In this document: piece by piece, positions 1-6,843 of the stretch
How positions within the stretch are numbered: position 1 is the first letter of the stretch
Layout of the letters: every line of letters starts with the position of its first letter
DNA from: Deltaproteobacteria bacterium
GTDB taxonomy: Bacteria; Desulfobacterota; DSM-4660; Desulfatiglandales; HGW-15
Direction of reading: 5' to 3'
Length of the DNA: 16,429 bases
Assembly: GCA_019308985.1 (NCBI GenBank)
Contig: JAFDHB010000079.1
Span: forward strand, 1 to 16,429
The notes under the pieces: model-generated
What the model saw: the letters and a program-made list of their open reading frames with translations, nothing else
What the model was told of the DNA's origin: nothing
Databases searched by the model: none
Position numbers and translations under genes: made by a program

Positions 1-239
1 AGGTATGTTCCGCTCCCGGGGCGATTTTCTATGATTCCCAACAAACTTAATGTTCGCAAAGCTTCTCTCAAAGAAGGTCGACTGACATCTAGCATTTTGG
101 CAAATTCTCTCTCCCCCGGCAGTCTGCTGCCAGGTTTCAAATGCCCTGCGTCAATTAGATTCTGCAATTCAAGAATGATCTCTTCAGGAACGGATTTTTT
201 TCGTATTTTCTTGACAGGAATGTTAGTCGAAGCGTTCAT
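1..239 (-). CDS. GntR-family (FadR-type) transcriptional regulator, N-terminal part
   Basis: The first 79 residues are visible; the gene runs off the left edge of the window, so the ligand-binding domain is not seen. After a basic leader (VKKIRKKS) comes a standard GntR winged helix-turn-helix: an amphipathic helix (EEIILELQNLIDAG), then LKPGSRLPGEREFAKML, the recognition helix VSRPSLREALRTL, and the wing GIIENRPGSGTY. This pattern is typical of the FadR subfamily, whose members commonly sense carboxylic acids. The start at 239 is chosen because AGGA lies about five bases upstream; another in-frame ATG seven codons earlier has a poorer site. A TTGACA/TATAAA promoter and a TGGTCTGGCCA operator lie upstream, which suggests autoregulation. 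That it controls the neighbouring catabolic genes is inference. Confidence 0.88.
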   Translation of the reverse strand, partial: MNASTNIPVKKIRKKSVPEEIILELQNLIDAGHLKPGSRLPGEREFAKMLDVSRPSLREALRTLSLLGIIENRPGSGTY

Positions 240-303
240 ATTTCCTATGATGAGCCTCATTGTTTTGGACGAAATGACAAATATTCAGAACAAATGGGAT
301 AGA

Positions 304-314
304 TGGCCAGACCA
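304..314 (-). promoter_or_regulatory. Probable GntR/FadR-type operator
   Basis: TGGTCTGGCCA is an imperfect palindrome. It matches the FadR-subfamily consensus TNGTNNNACNA at all but one fixed base (GC in place of AC in the right half). It sits just downstream of the predicted transcription start of the GntR gene, a usual position for autorepression. Binding is inferred from sequence and position only. Confidence 0.5.
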
Positions 315-324
315 AATATCCGCC

Positions 325-353
325 TTTATAGATTTACGAGAATAGAATGTCAA
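325..353 (-). promoter_or_regulatory. Sigma-70-type promoter for the GntR gene
   Basis: Reading the minus strand, TTGACA (353-348) is followed after exactly 17 bases by TATAAA (330-325). This is a near-consensus housekeeping promoter. Transcription would start near 318, about 80 bases ahead of the GntR start codon at 239. It is the clearest promoter I see in the window. Confidence 0.7.
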
Positions 354-369
354 GGTTTTTTCGATTGGA

Positions 370-683
370 TTACAAGAATACATAAAAAGGCTTATAAACC
401 CTTGCTGGTGCTTGGGACAAGTAAGTTAACGAATCGGGGAAGAGACATAATTTTCCGATAGTTATTGGGATATCGAAAAACAGGCCTGTGACCGAGGATT
501 TTCGTGGTTTGACTCGGATAAGTGTCCCTCCAGGGCCTTCTTCACAATCAGTGGTCACGACGCTCATACCATACCTTCAATTCTTAAGATCACTTTCTCC
601 GAGGCGGCGTACGCCGGCCCATACATCCCAGCTATTGCCAGGAACGCCGCCACCAAAGTCACCGCCATAAAACATTTTCTCAT
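370..683 (-). pseudogene. MerP-like heavy-metal-binding protein with two in-frame TGA codons replacing the CxxC cysteines; apparently frame-disrupted
   Basis: The start at 683 has a strong AGGAGGG site. A signal peptide (about residues 1-27, hydrophobic core VTLVAAFLAIAGM, cleavage near AYA/A) leads into a heavy-metal-associated (HMA) domain: EKVILRIEGMV-TGA-AS-TGA-PLIVKKALEG. MerP-type proteins read GMTCxxCPxxVKKAL here, so each TGA (566-564 and 557-555) falls exactly on a metal-binding cysteine. This suggests selenocysteine in a UxxU motif. In that frame translation would end at 464-462, giving 73 residues. The second half of the HMA fold instead seems to lie in another frame that ends at 370 (IRVKPRKSSVTGLFFDIPITIGKL, resembling RVxVS...VxFD...TxxKL). 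The copy therefore appears frameshifted after codon 53, with a few codons possibly lost. Alternatives are a genuinely short selenoprotein, a sequencing indel, or a dead cysteine gene with two chance TGAs. The product would be periplasmic. Confidence 0.5.
522..545 (-). promoter_or_regulatory. Candidate bacterial SECIS-like hairpin
   Basis: Downstream of the two TGA codons the mRNA can form GUG...CCC-UGGA-GGG-A-CAC: CCC (535-533) pairs with GGG (528-526) around a UGGA loop, with a lower GUG/CAC pairing (545-543 with 524-522). The loop begins about 22 bases after the second TGA and 31 after the first. It has a G within its first two bases. Both features fit the general bacterial SECIS pattern. 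The upper stem is only three pairs and the lower one is interrupted, so this is weak support alone. Confidence 0.3.
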
Positions 684-712
684 TTTCTCCCTCCTCTGTC
701 TTTTGACTCTAA

Positions 713-973
713 GGACTTCCTGTAAGCAAGGGTGACAGGAAACTGGGCCAGAGCTATGACATCGTGATGGGTGGTGGGCTCGGTTTGGAACCATTATTGG
801 GCAGGCTCATCGAAAGAGATGTTCCTGCCGGGAGAATAGGGACTAAGATCGTCAACATGATGCATAATTATCTGCATGATAGAAGGCCTGGGGGAAATCT
901 AAAGGAATTTGTCAGTAGACATGCCAGCGAAGGGTTAAGAGTATATCTCAATGAAGTTGGTAAAGAGGTGTAG
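713..973 (+). pseudogene. C-terminal remnant of a siroheme nitrite/sulfite reductase
   Basis: After a stop at 710-712 the frame reads ...GQSYDIVMGGGLGLEPLLGRL, then ERDVPAGRIG, HDRRPGGNLKEFVSRHASEGL. This is the closing segment of nitrite/sulfite reductase hemoproteins (GGGLG...P.L......VP.......RR.GE.F.EFV.R.G.E.L). The siroheme/4Fe-4S cysteine ligands and the rest of the protein, several hundred residues, are absent. No ribosome site precedes the possible starts at 764 (GTG) or 767 (ATG). The homology stops about where the divergent metal-binding gene begins, so a deletion or rearrangement probably joined the two. The TusA-like gene follows after 11 bases, as if the two once formed an operon. 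It is unlikely to be functional. Confidence 0.6.
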
Positions 974-984
974 GTAAAGTCGGG

Positions 985-1350
985 ATGGAAAGGAAATTTG
1001 AACCAAGAAAAATAGAAGAGAACAGGTATGAATTGGACGTTCGCGGTCTTGTTTGTCCATACCCTCAGCTCCTCGTTCTGAAGGCACTGAACAAGATCCC
1101 TTCAGGCAATTTGCTCGAGGTGATGATCGACAATCCCCCTTCGGTAAGAAATATCCCCGCAGCCCTGGAAGAGAACGGATGTAAAGTCGAGGGCATATCA
1201 AGCCTCAAGCGAACCGAGTGGAAGATAGTGATTCGAAACAAGAAACAAAAATATCTTCCAAGCCATAGGTGCCCCGGAATTTTCACCGAGCAGCTTGTGA
1301 CACGACGCTACCAACAAGAAGGGCAAGGCTTTGAGGAACAGGTACCATGA
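985..1350 (+). CDS. TusA/SirA-like sulfur-carrier protein with C-terminal extension
   Basis: Residues 15-85 match the TusA (SirA/YeeD/YedF) fold: YELDVRGLVCPYPQLLVLKA with the CPxP motif (Cys24, Pro25, Pro27), then SGNLLEVMIDNPPSVRNI, an amphipathic helix (AALEENG) and the last strand (WKIVIRNKK). In this family the CPxP cysteine carries persulfide sulfur (or selenium) to acceptor proteins in the cytoplasm. TusA proteins are usually about 80 residues. This one is 121, and the last ~35 residues match nothing I recognise, so they may be read-through after a rearrangement. It follows the reductase remnant by 11 bases on the plus strand and converges on the tctC gene. The start at 985 has only a weak upstream site. 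Confidence 0.75.
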   Translation: MERKFEPRKIEENRYELDVRGLVCPYPQLLVLKALNKIPSGNLLEVMIDNPPSVRNIPAALEENGCKVEGISSLKRTEWKIVIRNKKQKYLPSHRCPGIFTEQLVTRRYQQEGQGFEEQVP

Positions 1351-1432
1351 TCTCTACCCAGGCCTTGCCGGCGTATCCAAATCCATCCCCGGCCACTTTA
1401 CGGGCTCCAGAGCCGTTTCAAGAGGTAGGCGG

Positions 1433-2409
1433 TTATTTTATGTAACGGCTGAACAATTCTTTCATGCCTTCGTACTCGGCCATAACCTTCTGCAAGGCCT
1501 TCTGTGTTGCGATACCATCCAGGGGACTGACGGGTCTCTTGGCGGACTCCGACCATTTCAAGAAATCAGGATCTTTTACAGTCTTCATAAACAAATCTCG
1601 CAGGTAACTTGCGCTATCCTCGGGGATACCCGGTGGACCGGCGACTACACGCCAGGCACTTATCACTTCATCCAGTAGAGGGTAGCCAGCCTCCGTAGCC
1701 GTAAGCACCTCTATTTCAGGTATCCTTCTTTCAGAACCCAAGAGCAGCACCGGAATAAAAGATTTCTTAAGAATAAACTTGCGCAATGAGCCATAGGTGA
1801 AAATCACAACTCCCCATCGCCCCTGAGAGCGGCGAGCATCGCCTCCTTGCTGCCTTTGTGTCCCGTTATATATTTGGCCTTGATTCCCAGCGCTTCCATG
1901 GTTATAGGGGCGGCTATTTCAGGACCAGTGAAACCGGTGAGAGGGATCCTGACGAATTCAGCTTGCTGTAGTTCCTTGAGGGCCTTGTATTTTGATTTTG
2001 CTGATACGGCAAGGACCATGGGCTCCTTGAGAATGGTGCCTATCCACGTCATCTTTCTCACATCGTAATTGGTCTTGAAAAACATTTGGGGAACATAGAG
2101 CCCCGGCATGGGAAAGATCCCGACGGTATACCCGTCAGGCTTGGAATTATAGATCATGCTTGCCGCTATCTGGGATGCGGAACCGGGTTTGTTGATAACA
2201 ATCACGTGGAGTCTCTTGGGCAAGAACTTTTCCATATGCCTTGCCATTGCCCTGGAATAGGTGTCGAAACCGCCACCGGGCTTGTATCCTACGAACCATA
2301 TGATGTTTTTCTCGGGAAAATCCTGAGCATAGGTCAACGTGATCAGGCCGGAACAGAAGAGCATTATCAGCAAACATGCTAATGGGGCAAGGGCGAGTTG
2401 TCTTTTCAT
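1433..2409 (-). pseudogene. tctC: TctC/Bug-type tripartite tricarboxylate transporter substrate-binding protein, frameshifted
   Basis: The first 201 residues (2409-1804) hold a signal peptide (ending near TYAQ) and the typical TctC start: NIIWFVGYKPGGGFDTYSRA, then VINKPGSASQIAASMIYNSKPDGYT. They run to LAALRGDGEL and a TGA. The remaining ~124 residues continue in the -1 frame from 1807 (VIFTYGSLRKFI ... LLLGSERRIPEIEVLTATEAGYPLLDE ... YEGMKELF), as expected for the C-terminal lobe. The frames overlap at TTGTGATTTTC; one lost G (TTGGTG to TTGTG) explains the break. GGAGG precedes the ATG at 2409. As assembled the protein lacks its second lobe, unless the GTG at 1807 restarts translation or the indel is a sequencing error. 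Such proteins bind carboxylates in the periplasm for TctAB, whose genes lie about 12 kb away at the other end of the cluster. Confidence 0.82.
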
Positions 2410-2619
2410 GTGACTTACCTCCTTTCAGTGGCTTTGGGATTTAGTCGATACGGCGGCTATGGGTCATGCCCAGCCTTTCATTTGCGGTATCAGATCTTGT
2501 CGATCAAGAACAGATGGCGGAATGTGTAAAACCGAACTCAAATGCTTTGTAAGAGAAGGCCCCGGCCAACTGTCTGTCCCATAAGATTCGTTCTTTGACC
2601 TTGATGATCGGAGCCAATA
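2410..2619. other. Gap between second flavoprotein and tctC: no gene seen
   Basis: These 210 bases have no convincing open frame on either strand. They hold the AAAGGAGG ribosome site of tctC and no clear promoter or terminator. Confidence 0.5.
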
Positions 2620-4344
2620 CTAGCACGGTGTCAGCTTGAATTCTATTTTTCCTCCTATGTCAGGGCTGTAAGGATATCTTTCAAGGGGTATATCCCTGGT
2701 AGAAAACATTATTTCACCATCCGTTCCCCTTTCTGCGATAATCCACTTGAGCCAATTCCTGTTGTCAATATCGGGGCAGTCTTCCCTGTAATATATGTTT
2801 TCCCTGGTTTCCCTCCTCATCAATGAGGCCTTCAAGGTCATTTCAGCGGAGAGCACCATGGTCTGAGCTTCCTTTGCCTTGATCAGTGTCCTGGTATCCT
2901 CGGCCTTTAGAAAGGGCAATTGTTCCTTCTTTAGCTTGAGAACCCGATCCAGGGCATTTTTCAATCTGGGTTCGCTCATGATGATCAGGACATCTACGGG
3001 AAAAAGGATTTTTTGAAGCTCATGTACGATGGTGTCGGGATCTACGCCTTTTTCTGTTTTTGTTGGGTTAAAGAAGTTTTCCCTCGTTAGTTCAATGTCG
3101 ATTAATCGCACGTCTTTGAAATCGGTGCCACGGGCATGGGAGGCGGCACTTTCGCCGGCTCTGTAACCGGACCACGTGCAAGCAGCAATGGACCATCCTG
3201 TAAAAGGGTTTATTCCCAGGGTCCTTGCCATTCCCGAGGCAAACAGCCCGTTGATATTAGTCTTGCAATCTATGTCAGCATCGACGCCGAGCTTGTTTGA
3301 CTCGTAAGCCGGTTGCCATTCAATGTTGTCCTTCAAGGGATCATATCCTTCATGGCGTCGGCATTTCTCGAACAAGACAGGCATCCACCCATGGCTCACC
3401 TGGAGGAGACGGAACTTTTCCCTTTCCTCTTCGGTCATGCTTTCCACGTCAATTGATATCGGGGCATTGCCTTTCAATGCTTCCTTGGCAGCAGAAACAA
3501 CGATCTTGAACACTGGCGCGCGATCCTTTAAGACTGGGTCATAGGTCTCCATAAAGTGCAGGTCCTTAGCATTGATCCATTTTGCGCCCATTGCGGGCAT
3601 GATCCCCGAGCCTTCTATTTCATGCCTTATCGGGCGAATATTAATATAATGAAACTCGGGATTCTTGATTCTTGCCCCTGCATCATAGGCCATGAATGGT
3701 CCGGTTCCCTGTAATTCGCATGCAAGATGATGTCCCCGGTAGCTTCCTGAATTGGTGGATAGAATAATGCTCTTGGCCCTGAGCAGGTAATTTCTTGCCC
3801 TTTTGACCCCAATACCTAATGCCCCGCATATATGCCCGTCAGCACTTTTGAGGAGATCATAGACATAAACATGGTTCAAGATGAGCACGTCTTTGGAAAG
3901 GGCCACCTTTCTTAAGACAGTCACTTCATCGGCAGCGGTTGCATTTTCCGGCCATAGATTCTTTATGTTCCTGGTGCCACGTGCTCTCGTCCACAGGTAG
4001 TTTCCCTGGCTTTTTCGAAAAGATATTCCGAATGACTCGAGATCCCTCAAACGGTCATAGGAGTTCTCGAATACGGATGAAACCATCTCCTGGTCAACGA
4101 TCCATTCATTCCCCGTGGCGATATCAAGGATATACTTATCCAGATAATCGTCAGGGAGTAGTACCATCATGGCGCCTCCGGCAAAGTAAGAGTGCCCTGA
4201 CTTTCCCGCAAAAGACTTGTCCACAAGTGTGACTGTTGATCCGCAATCAGCAGCCCTGATGGCAGCCCAAAGGCCCCCAAAGCCTCCACCTATGACAAGG
4301 ACGTCAGACTTCACAACCTCCCATGAAGCTAAATCATGTTTCAT
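2620..4344 (-). CDS. AprA/fumarate-reductase-like FAD-dependent oxidoreductase
   Basis: This 574-residue protein belongs to the FAD_binding_2 / succinate dehydrogenase-fumarate reductase flavoprotein superfamily. It has an N-terminal Rossmann motif (DVLVIGGGFGGLWAA, Gly19/21/24) ending in an acidic residue (TLVDKS, Asp42). The second FAD motif is near the C-terminal third (NINGLFASGMARTLGINPFTGWSIAACTWSGYRAG). The helical C-terminal domain has RRETRENIYYREDCPDIDNRNW, like the E.R....REDYP..D..NW ending of AprA-type subunits. There is no signal peptide, so it is probably cytoplasmic. It lies directly after a two-[4Fe-4S] ferredoxin gene on the same strand, a pairing like AprB-AprA, so electrons probably pass between FAD and that ferredoxin. 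The ATG at 4344 is preferred over the GTG at 4353 because AAGGAG sits eight bases before it. The substrate is unknown; it is not a true APS reductase by neighbourhood. Confidence 0.85.
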   Translation of the reverse strand: MKHDLASWEVVKSDVLVIGGGFGGLWAAIRAADCGSTVTLVDKSFAGKSGHSYFAGGAMMVLLPDDYLDKYILDIATGNEWIVDQEMVSSVFENSYDRLRDLESFGISFRKSQGNYLWTRARGTRNIKNLWPENATAADEVTVLRKVALSKDVLILNHVYVYDLLKSADGHICGALGIGVKRARNYLLRAKSIILSTNSGSYRGHHLACELQGTGPFMAYDAGARIKNPEFHYINIRPIRHEIEGSGIMPAMGAKWINAKDLHFMETYDPVLKDRAPVFKIVVSAAKEALKGNAPISIDVESMTEEEREKFRLLQVSHGWMPVLFEKCRRHEGYDPLKDNIEWQPAYESNKLGVDADIDCKTNINGLFASGMARTLGINPFTGWSIAACTWSGYRAGESAASHARGTDFKDVRLIDIELTRENFFNPTKTEKGVDPDTIVHELQKILFPVDVLIIMSEPRLKNALDRVLKLKKEQLPFLKAEDTRTLIKAKEAQTMVLSAEMTLKASLMRRETRENIYYREDCPDIDNRNWLKWIIAERGTDGEIMFSTRDIPLERYPYSPDIGGKIEFKLTPC

Positions 4345-4369
4345 TTCGAGCACTCCTTATTCTTGTCCA

Positions 4370-4579
4370 TTACCATGCCATGGGCTTGGATTTCCTGAAA
4401 GGGTGTACGTCAATGGCTTTTACAGGGCAGGACAGCTCACAACTGAAACAGGTCCAGCAGTCCTTGGGATACATTATGCGGGCCTTTTCCGTTTCATCGA
4501 GAACGATGACGTCACCAGGGCAAATCAACTCGCATATGCCGCATGAGATGCAGGCTTTGGTGTCGATATGTCTGATCAT
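4370..4579 (-). CDS. Two-[4Fe-4S] ferredoxin (AprB-like) partner of the downstream flavoprotein
   Basis: This 69-residue protein has two complete cluster motifs, C10-x2-C13-x2-C16-x3-CP and C41-x2-C44-x2-C47-x3-CP. The second is in the setting YPKDCWTCFSCELSCPVKAI, very like the CWECYSC...CP stretch of AprB. The C-terminal tail found in true AprB is missing. It starts at 4579 after a strong GGAGG and ends about 25 bases before the flavoprotein start, so the two are almost certainly co-transcribed and act together in the cytoplasm as an electron-transfer pair. Confidence 0.88.
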   Translation of the reverse strand: MIRHIDTKACISCGICELICPGDVIVLDETEKARIMYPKDCWTCFSCELSCPVKAIDVHPFRKSKPMAW

Positions 4580-4644
4580 GTCAAAACCTCCCCTCCTTCA
4601 AATCGCTTAGGTCTTTGGCCCAAGTCTTGTCCAGGGATAACAAA

Positions 4645-4661
4645 GCCTTTGGAGCAAAGGC
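4645..4661 (-). promoter_or_regulatory. Short hairpin between TRAP permease and ferredoxin genes
   Basis: GCCTTTG and CAAAGGC form a perfect 7-bp stem around a three-base loop, in the 116-base gap between the permease stop (4696) and the ferredoxin start (4579). On the transcribed strand it is followed by TTTGTT, so it could be a weak terminator or a processing site that lowers expression of the ferredoxin/flavoprotein pair. The T tract is poor and the energy cannot be computed here. Confidence 0.35.
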
Positions 4662-4695
4662 CCTTCTTTCATGCACGCACTGTACCTTTGGCAAG

Positions 4696-6600
4696 CTACC
4701 CCGACTGGGAGATGCGCCTTTTCAGTATGACTTGGGCTCCGGTACATATTGAAAGCAATGCCGTCGCCACAAGCAAGAAGATGAAACTCCTCGCAAATAC
4801 CGCAATGAAAAAAAGCAGTGCCGTTATTCCAAAGGCTATTCTGTTCCTGTTATGTACAAGACCTATAAAGTACCTTGAAAAAAATACCTGGAGTGCCAAT
4901 ACACCAAAGGGTATGGACACAACCTGAGTCACTGAGACGACTATTCCGGCATCGGGTCTTAGAATAATGACGGGGGCATAAATTATGAAATAGGGAAGCA
5001 AAAAGGCAGTGGATGCTGCCTTGAGTGCCTCCCATGCAGTAGGCCAGTACTGGGCCTTTGCCAGTTGGGATGCAACCAGGGCACCGATGGCTATGGGTGG
5101 TGTCAAATGGGAAAAAACGGCAAATATCATGGGGAAAAGATGGGCCTGGAGCAAGGGTACACCCATTTTCACGAGGGCAGGTGCCGCCCCAATGGCCACC
5201 AGCATGTAAGCAGCAGGGGTGGGTACTCCCATTCCTACAAAAATCGAACTTATCATGGTTATAATAAGTGCTATAAAAAGGATCCCGTGGCTGATCTCCC
5301 CAACCAGAAGCGGAAGTTTGATTCCAAGACCGCTGGTCTCAATGCAAGTGGCTACAACACCGATCAGTGCATTAATAATGGTTACGTCGCAGGCCGTCCT
5401 TGCGCCCCTGGTGAGGGCGGCGACTACCTCTCTGAAACTTAGGCGGGTTTCCTTCCTGAAACTGAGGACAAGACTCAAGAATATGAGGCTCATGATGCTC
5501 CAGAACACGACAAAGGGCAGGGAGAATCCCTTAACCAGCAGAAAGACAAGAACGCCCAAGGGTACCAAGAACAGCGGCGCGTCCAGGAGGAGTTCTTTGA
5601 TGTTGATGGGTTCTTTTTCGACTCTGATGTCCAGCTTGTAAGCATTGATCTGAACATAGATGAGGAGCCCGAGGTAGTAGAGTATTGCCGGCACCAGCAC
5701 AGCCAGTGCTATCCGGATATATGGTATGCCGGTAAAACCGGACATGATAAAGGCAGTTGCCCCCATTATCGGCGGCATGATTTGCCCTCCATTGGACGAT
5801 GCTGCCTCTATGGCCCCTGCCTGTTTTGGGGAGTAGCCGGCCTTTTTCATGAGGGGAATAGTATAGGCTCCCGTAATGGTAACGTTGGCCACGGTGCTGC
5901 CTGTCATGCTGCCGAGCAGAGAACTGCCCACTACGGCTACTGCTGCAGGACCACTCTTGAACTTTGACCCGAGCCACCTGCCAACGCCGAGTATAAACCT
6001 GACTCCCCCGAAGGCATAGAGCATACCCCCAAAAACGATAAGGAGAAAAAGGTAGTTTGCCGAAAGCCCCAGGATCGGCCCATATACACCCTGCTCGATT
6101 CCAACACCAGCACTCAGCCACATAATGATGCGGGTAAAGGACACGGGGGCCACGGTAAAGGGGTGAGGCAAATAACGGCCCAAGACAAGATAAGTCAAAC
6201 ATGCTCCGGCAATGATGACAAATGTCTTTCCCAAGACCTGGTATGCAACAATAAAAATGGTCAGCAAAACGATAACTCCGACGATCAGGTCTGAGGGTAA
6301 TGGTATGGACTGACGGAACATCAAGATATCGTTGAGGCAGTATATGAGGTAGCCAGAAAATCCCATGGATACAGCCAGCAAGATCCACCGGAAGGGCCTG
6401 CCACGTTTTTCCCTGTTGATAAGGGAAAGAAGCACGACGATCAATGCCAATCCCAGATGGGTTATCTTGTGAGCCGTAGGACCTTGAAGAATGTACTGAG
6501 TATATATGAGCTGGTAACAGATCATCACAAGGGCTGCCACTGGCAAGATCGCGGCAATGATTCTTTCCACTGTCGTTTCGTGTTTATCCCTTTGTTCCAT
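4696..6600 (-). CDS. TRAP transporter fused small/large permease (TAXI-type, DctQM fusion)
   Basis: This is a roughly 634-residue, highly hydrophobic membrane protein. It matches the fused 4TM/12TM TRAP permeases that work with TAXI-type binding proteins. An N-terminal DctQ-like part of about four helices leads to the DctM part. Recognisable DctM segments are NYLFLLIVFGGMLYAFGG, GSSLLGSMTGSTVANVTITG, SNGGQIMPPIMGATAFIM and GMGVPTPAAYMLVAIGAAP. TRAP systems import organic acids using a sodium gradient rather than ATP. The binding-protein gene is just upstream across a hairpin-rich 234-base gap. I prefer the ATG at 6600, nine bases after GGAGGA; the ATG at 6609 is almost touching that site. The same-strand and antisense frames inside it are shadows. 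Confidence 0.93.
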   Translation of the reverse strand: MEQRDKHETTVERIIAAILPVAALVMICYQLIYTQYILQGPTAHKITHLGLALIVVLLSLINREKRGRPFRWILLAVSMGFSGYLIYCLNDILMFRQSIPLPSDLIVGVIVLLTIFIVAYQVLGKTFVIIAGACLTYLVLGRYLPHPFTVAPVSFTRIIMWLSAGVGIEQGVYGPILGLSANYLFLLIVFGGMLYAFGGVRFILGVGRWLGSKFKSGPAAVAVVGSSLLGSMTGSTVANVTITGAYTIPLMKKAGYSPKQAGAIEAASSNGGQIMPPIMGATAFIMSGFTGIPYIRIALAVLVPAILYYLGLLIYVQINAYKLDIRVEKEPINIKELLLDAPLFLVPLGVLVFLLVKGFSLPFVVFWSIMSLIFLSLVLSFRKETRLSFREVVAALTRGARTACDVTIINALIGVVATCIETSGLGIKLPLLVGEISHGILFIALIITMISSIFVGMGVPTPAAYMLVAIGAAPALVKMGVPLLQAHLFPMIFAVFSHLTPPIAIGALVASQLAKAQYWPTAWEALKAASTAFLLPYFIIYAPVIILRPDAGIVVSVTQVVSIPFGVLALQVFFSRYFIGLVHNRNRIAFGITALLFFIAVFARSFIFLLVATALLSICTGAQVILKRRISQSG

Positions 6601-6642
6601 TATCTTCATTCCTCCGGTGCACCTGCCTGCGGTTTGGGTGTG

Positions 6643-6678
6643 GCGCTGGAGGAATGGATTGTTGCATTCCTCCAGCGC
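6643..6678 (-). repeat. Perfect 14-bp inverted repeat (hairpin) between TAXI binding protein and TRAP permease
   Basis: GCGCTGGAGGAATG (6643-6656) and its exact reverse complement (6665-6678) enclose an eight-base loop. The hairpin lies shortly before the permease ribosome site, after the binding-protein gene. There is no T tract on either side, so it is not a normal intrinsic terminator. In transport operons such a hairpin often protects the binding-protein mRNA so that it is made in excess of the permease; that role is inferred here. One arm contains GGAGGA, so the hairpin may also mimic or compete with a ribosome site. Confidence 0.75.
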
Positions 6679-6699
6679 TCAAGTGACTAAGGTGTCCGT

Positions 6700-6830
6700 A
6701 ACACTTTATTCCTTTTCAAGGATTTAAGGCCTCCGAAATCCCTTTTTATCTCGGCCACCCCCTTGGAGCGGAATTCCGAGGAGCCCCGGAGCCACTTTGA
6801 AACCACCGTCTTTCAAAGGGTCAAAGTGTT
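6700..6830 (-). repeat. Nested inverted repeats in the binding protein-permease gap
   Basis: AACACTTT (6700-6707) is complementary to AAAGTGTT (6823-6830) and could close a ~130-base domain. Inside it are the palindrome CGGAATTCCG (6769-6778), CTTTGAAA/TTTCAAAG, and an alternative CACTTTGA/TCAAAGTG pairing. CACTTTGA and AAAGTGTT compete for overlapping bases, so mutually exclusive folds are possible. No gene is visible in this stretch. It may be a composite processing or attenuation region. Confidence 0.4.
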
Positions 6831-6843
6831 ATAAATGTTGAAA

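Noticed and set aside
31..345. Plus-strand 104-codon frame at the left edge
   Set aside because: It is antisense to the GntR helix-turn-helix, which is clear in the opposite strand.
1804..1806. TGA in tctC as a selenocysteine codon
   Set aside because: Reading through TGA in the same frame gives unrelated sequence and soon a stop; the conserved C-terminal lobe continues in the -1 frame instead.
1800..1812. Programmed -1 frameshift in tctC
   Set aside because: There is no standard slippery heptamer or clear downstream pseudoknot, and this family is not known for it; a lost G is simpler.
5531..6388. 285-codon minus-strand frame inside the TRAP permease
   Set aside because: It is an alternative frame of the permease gene; rich in Arg/His/Cys/Gly with no membrane or domain pattern.
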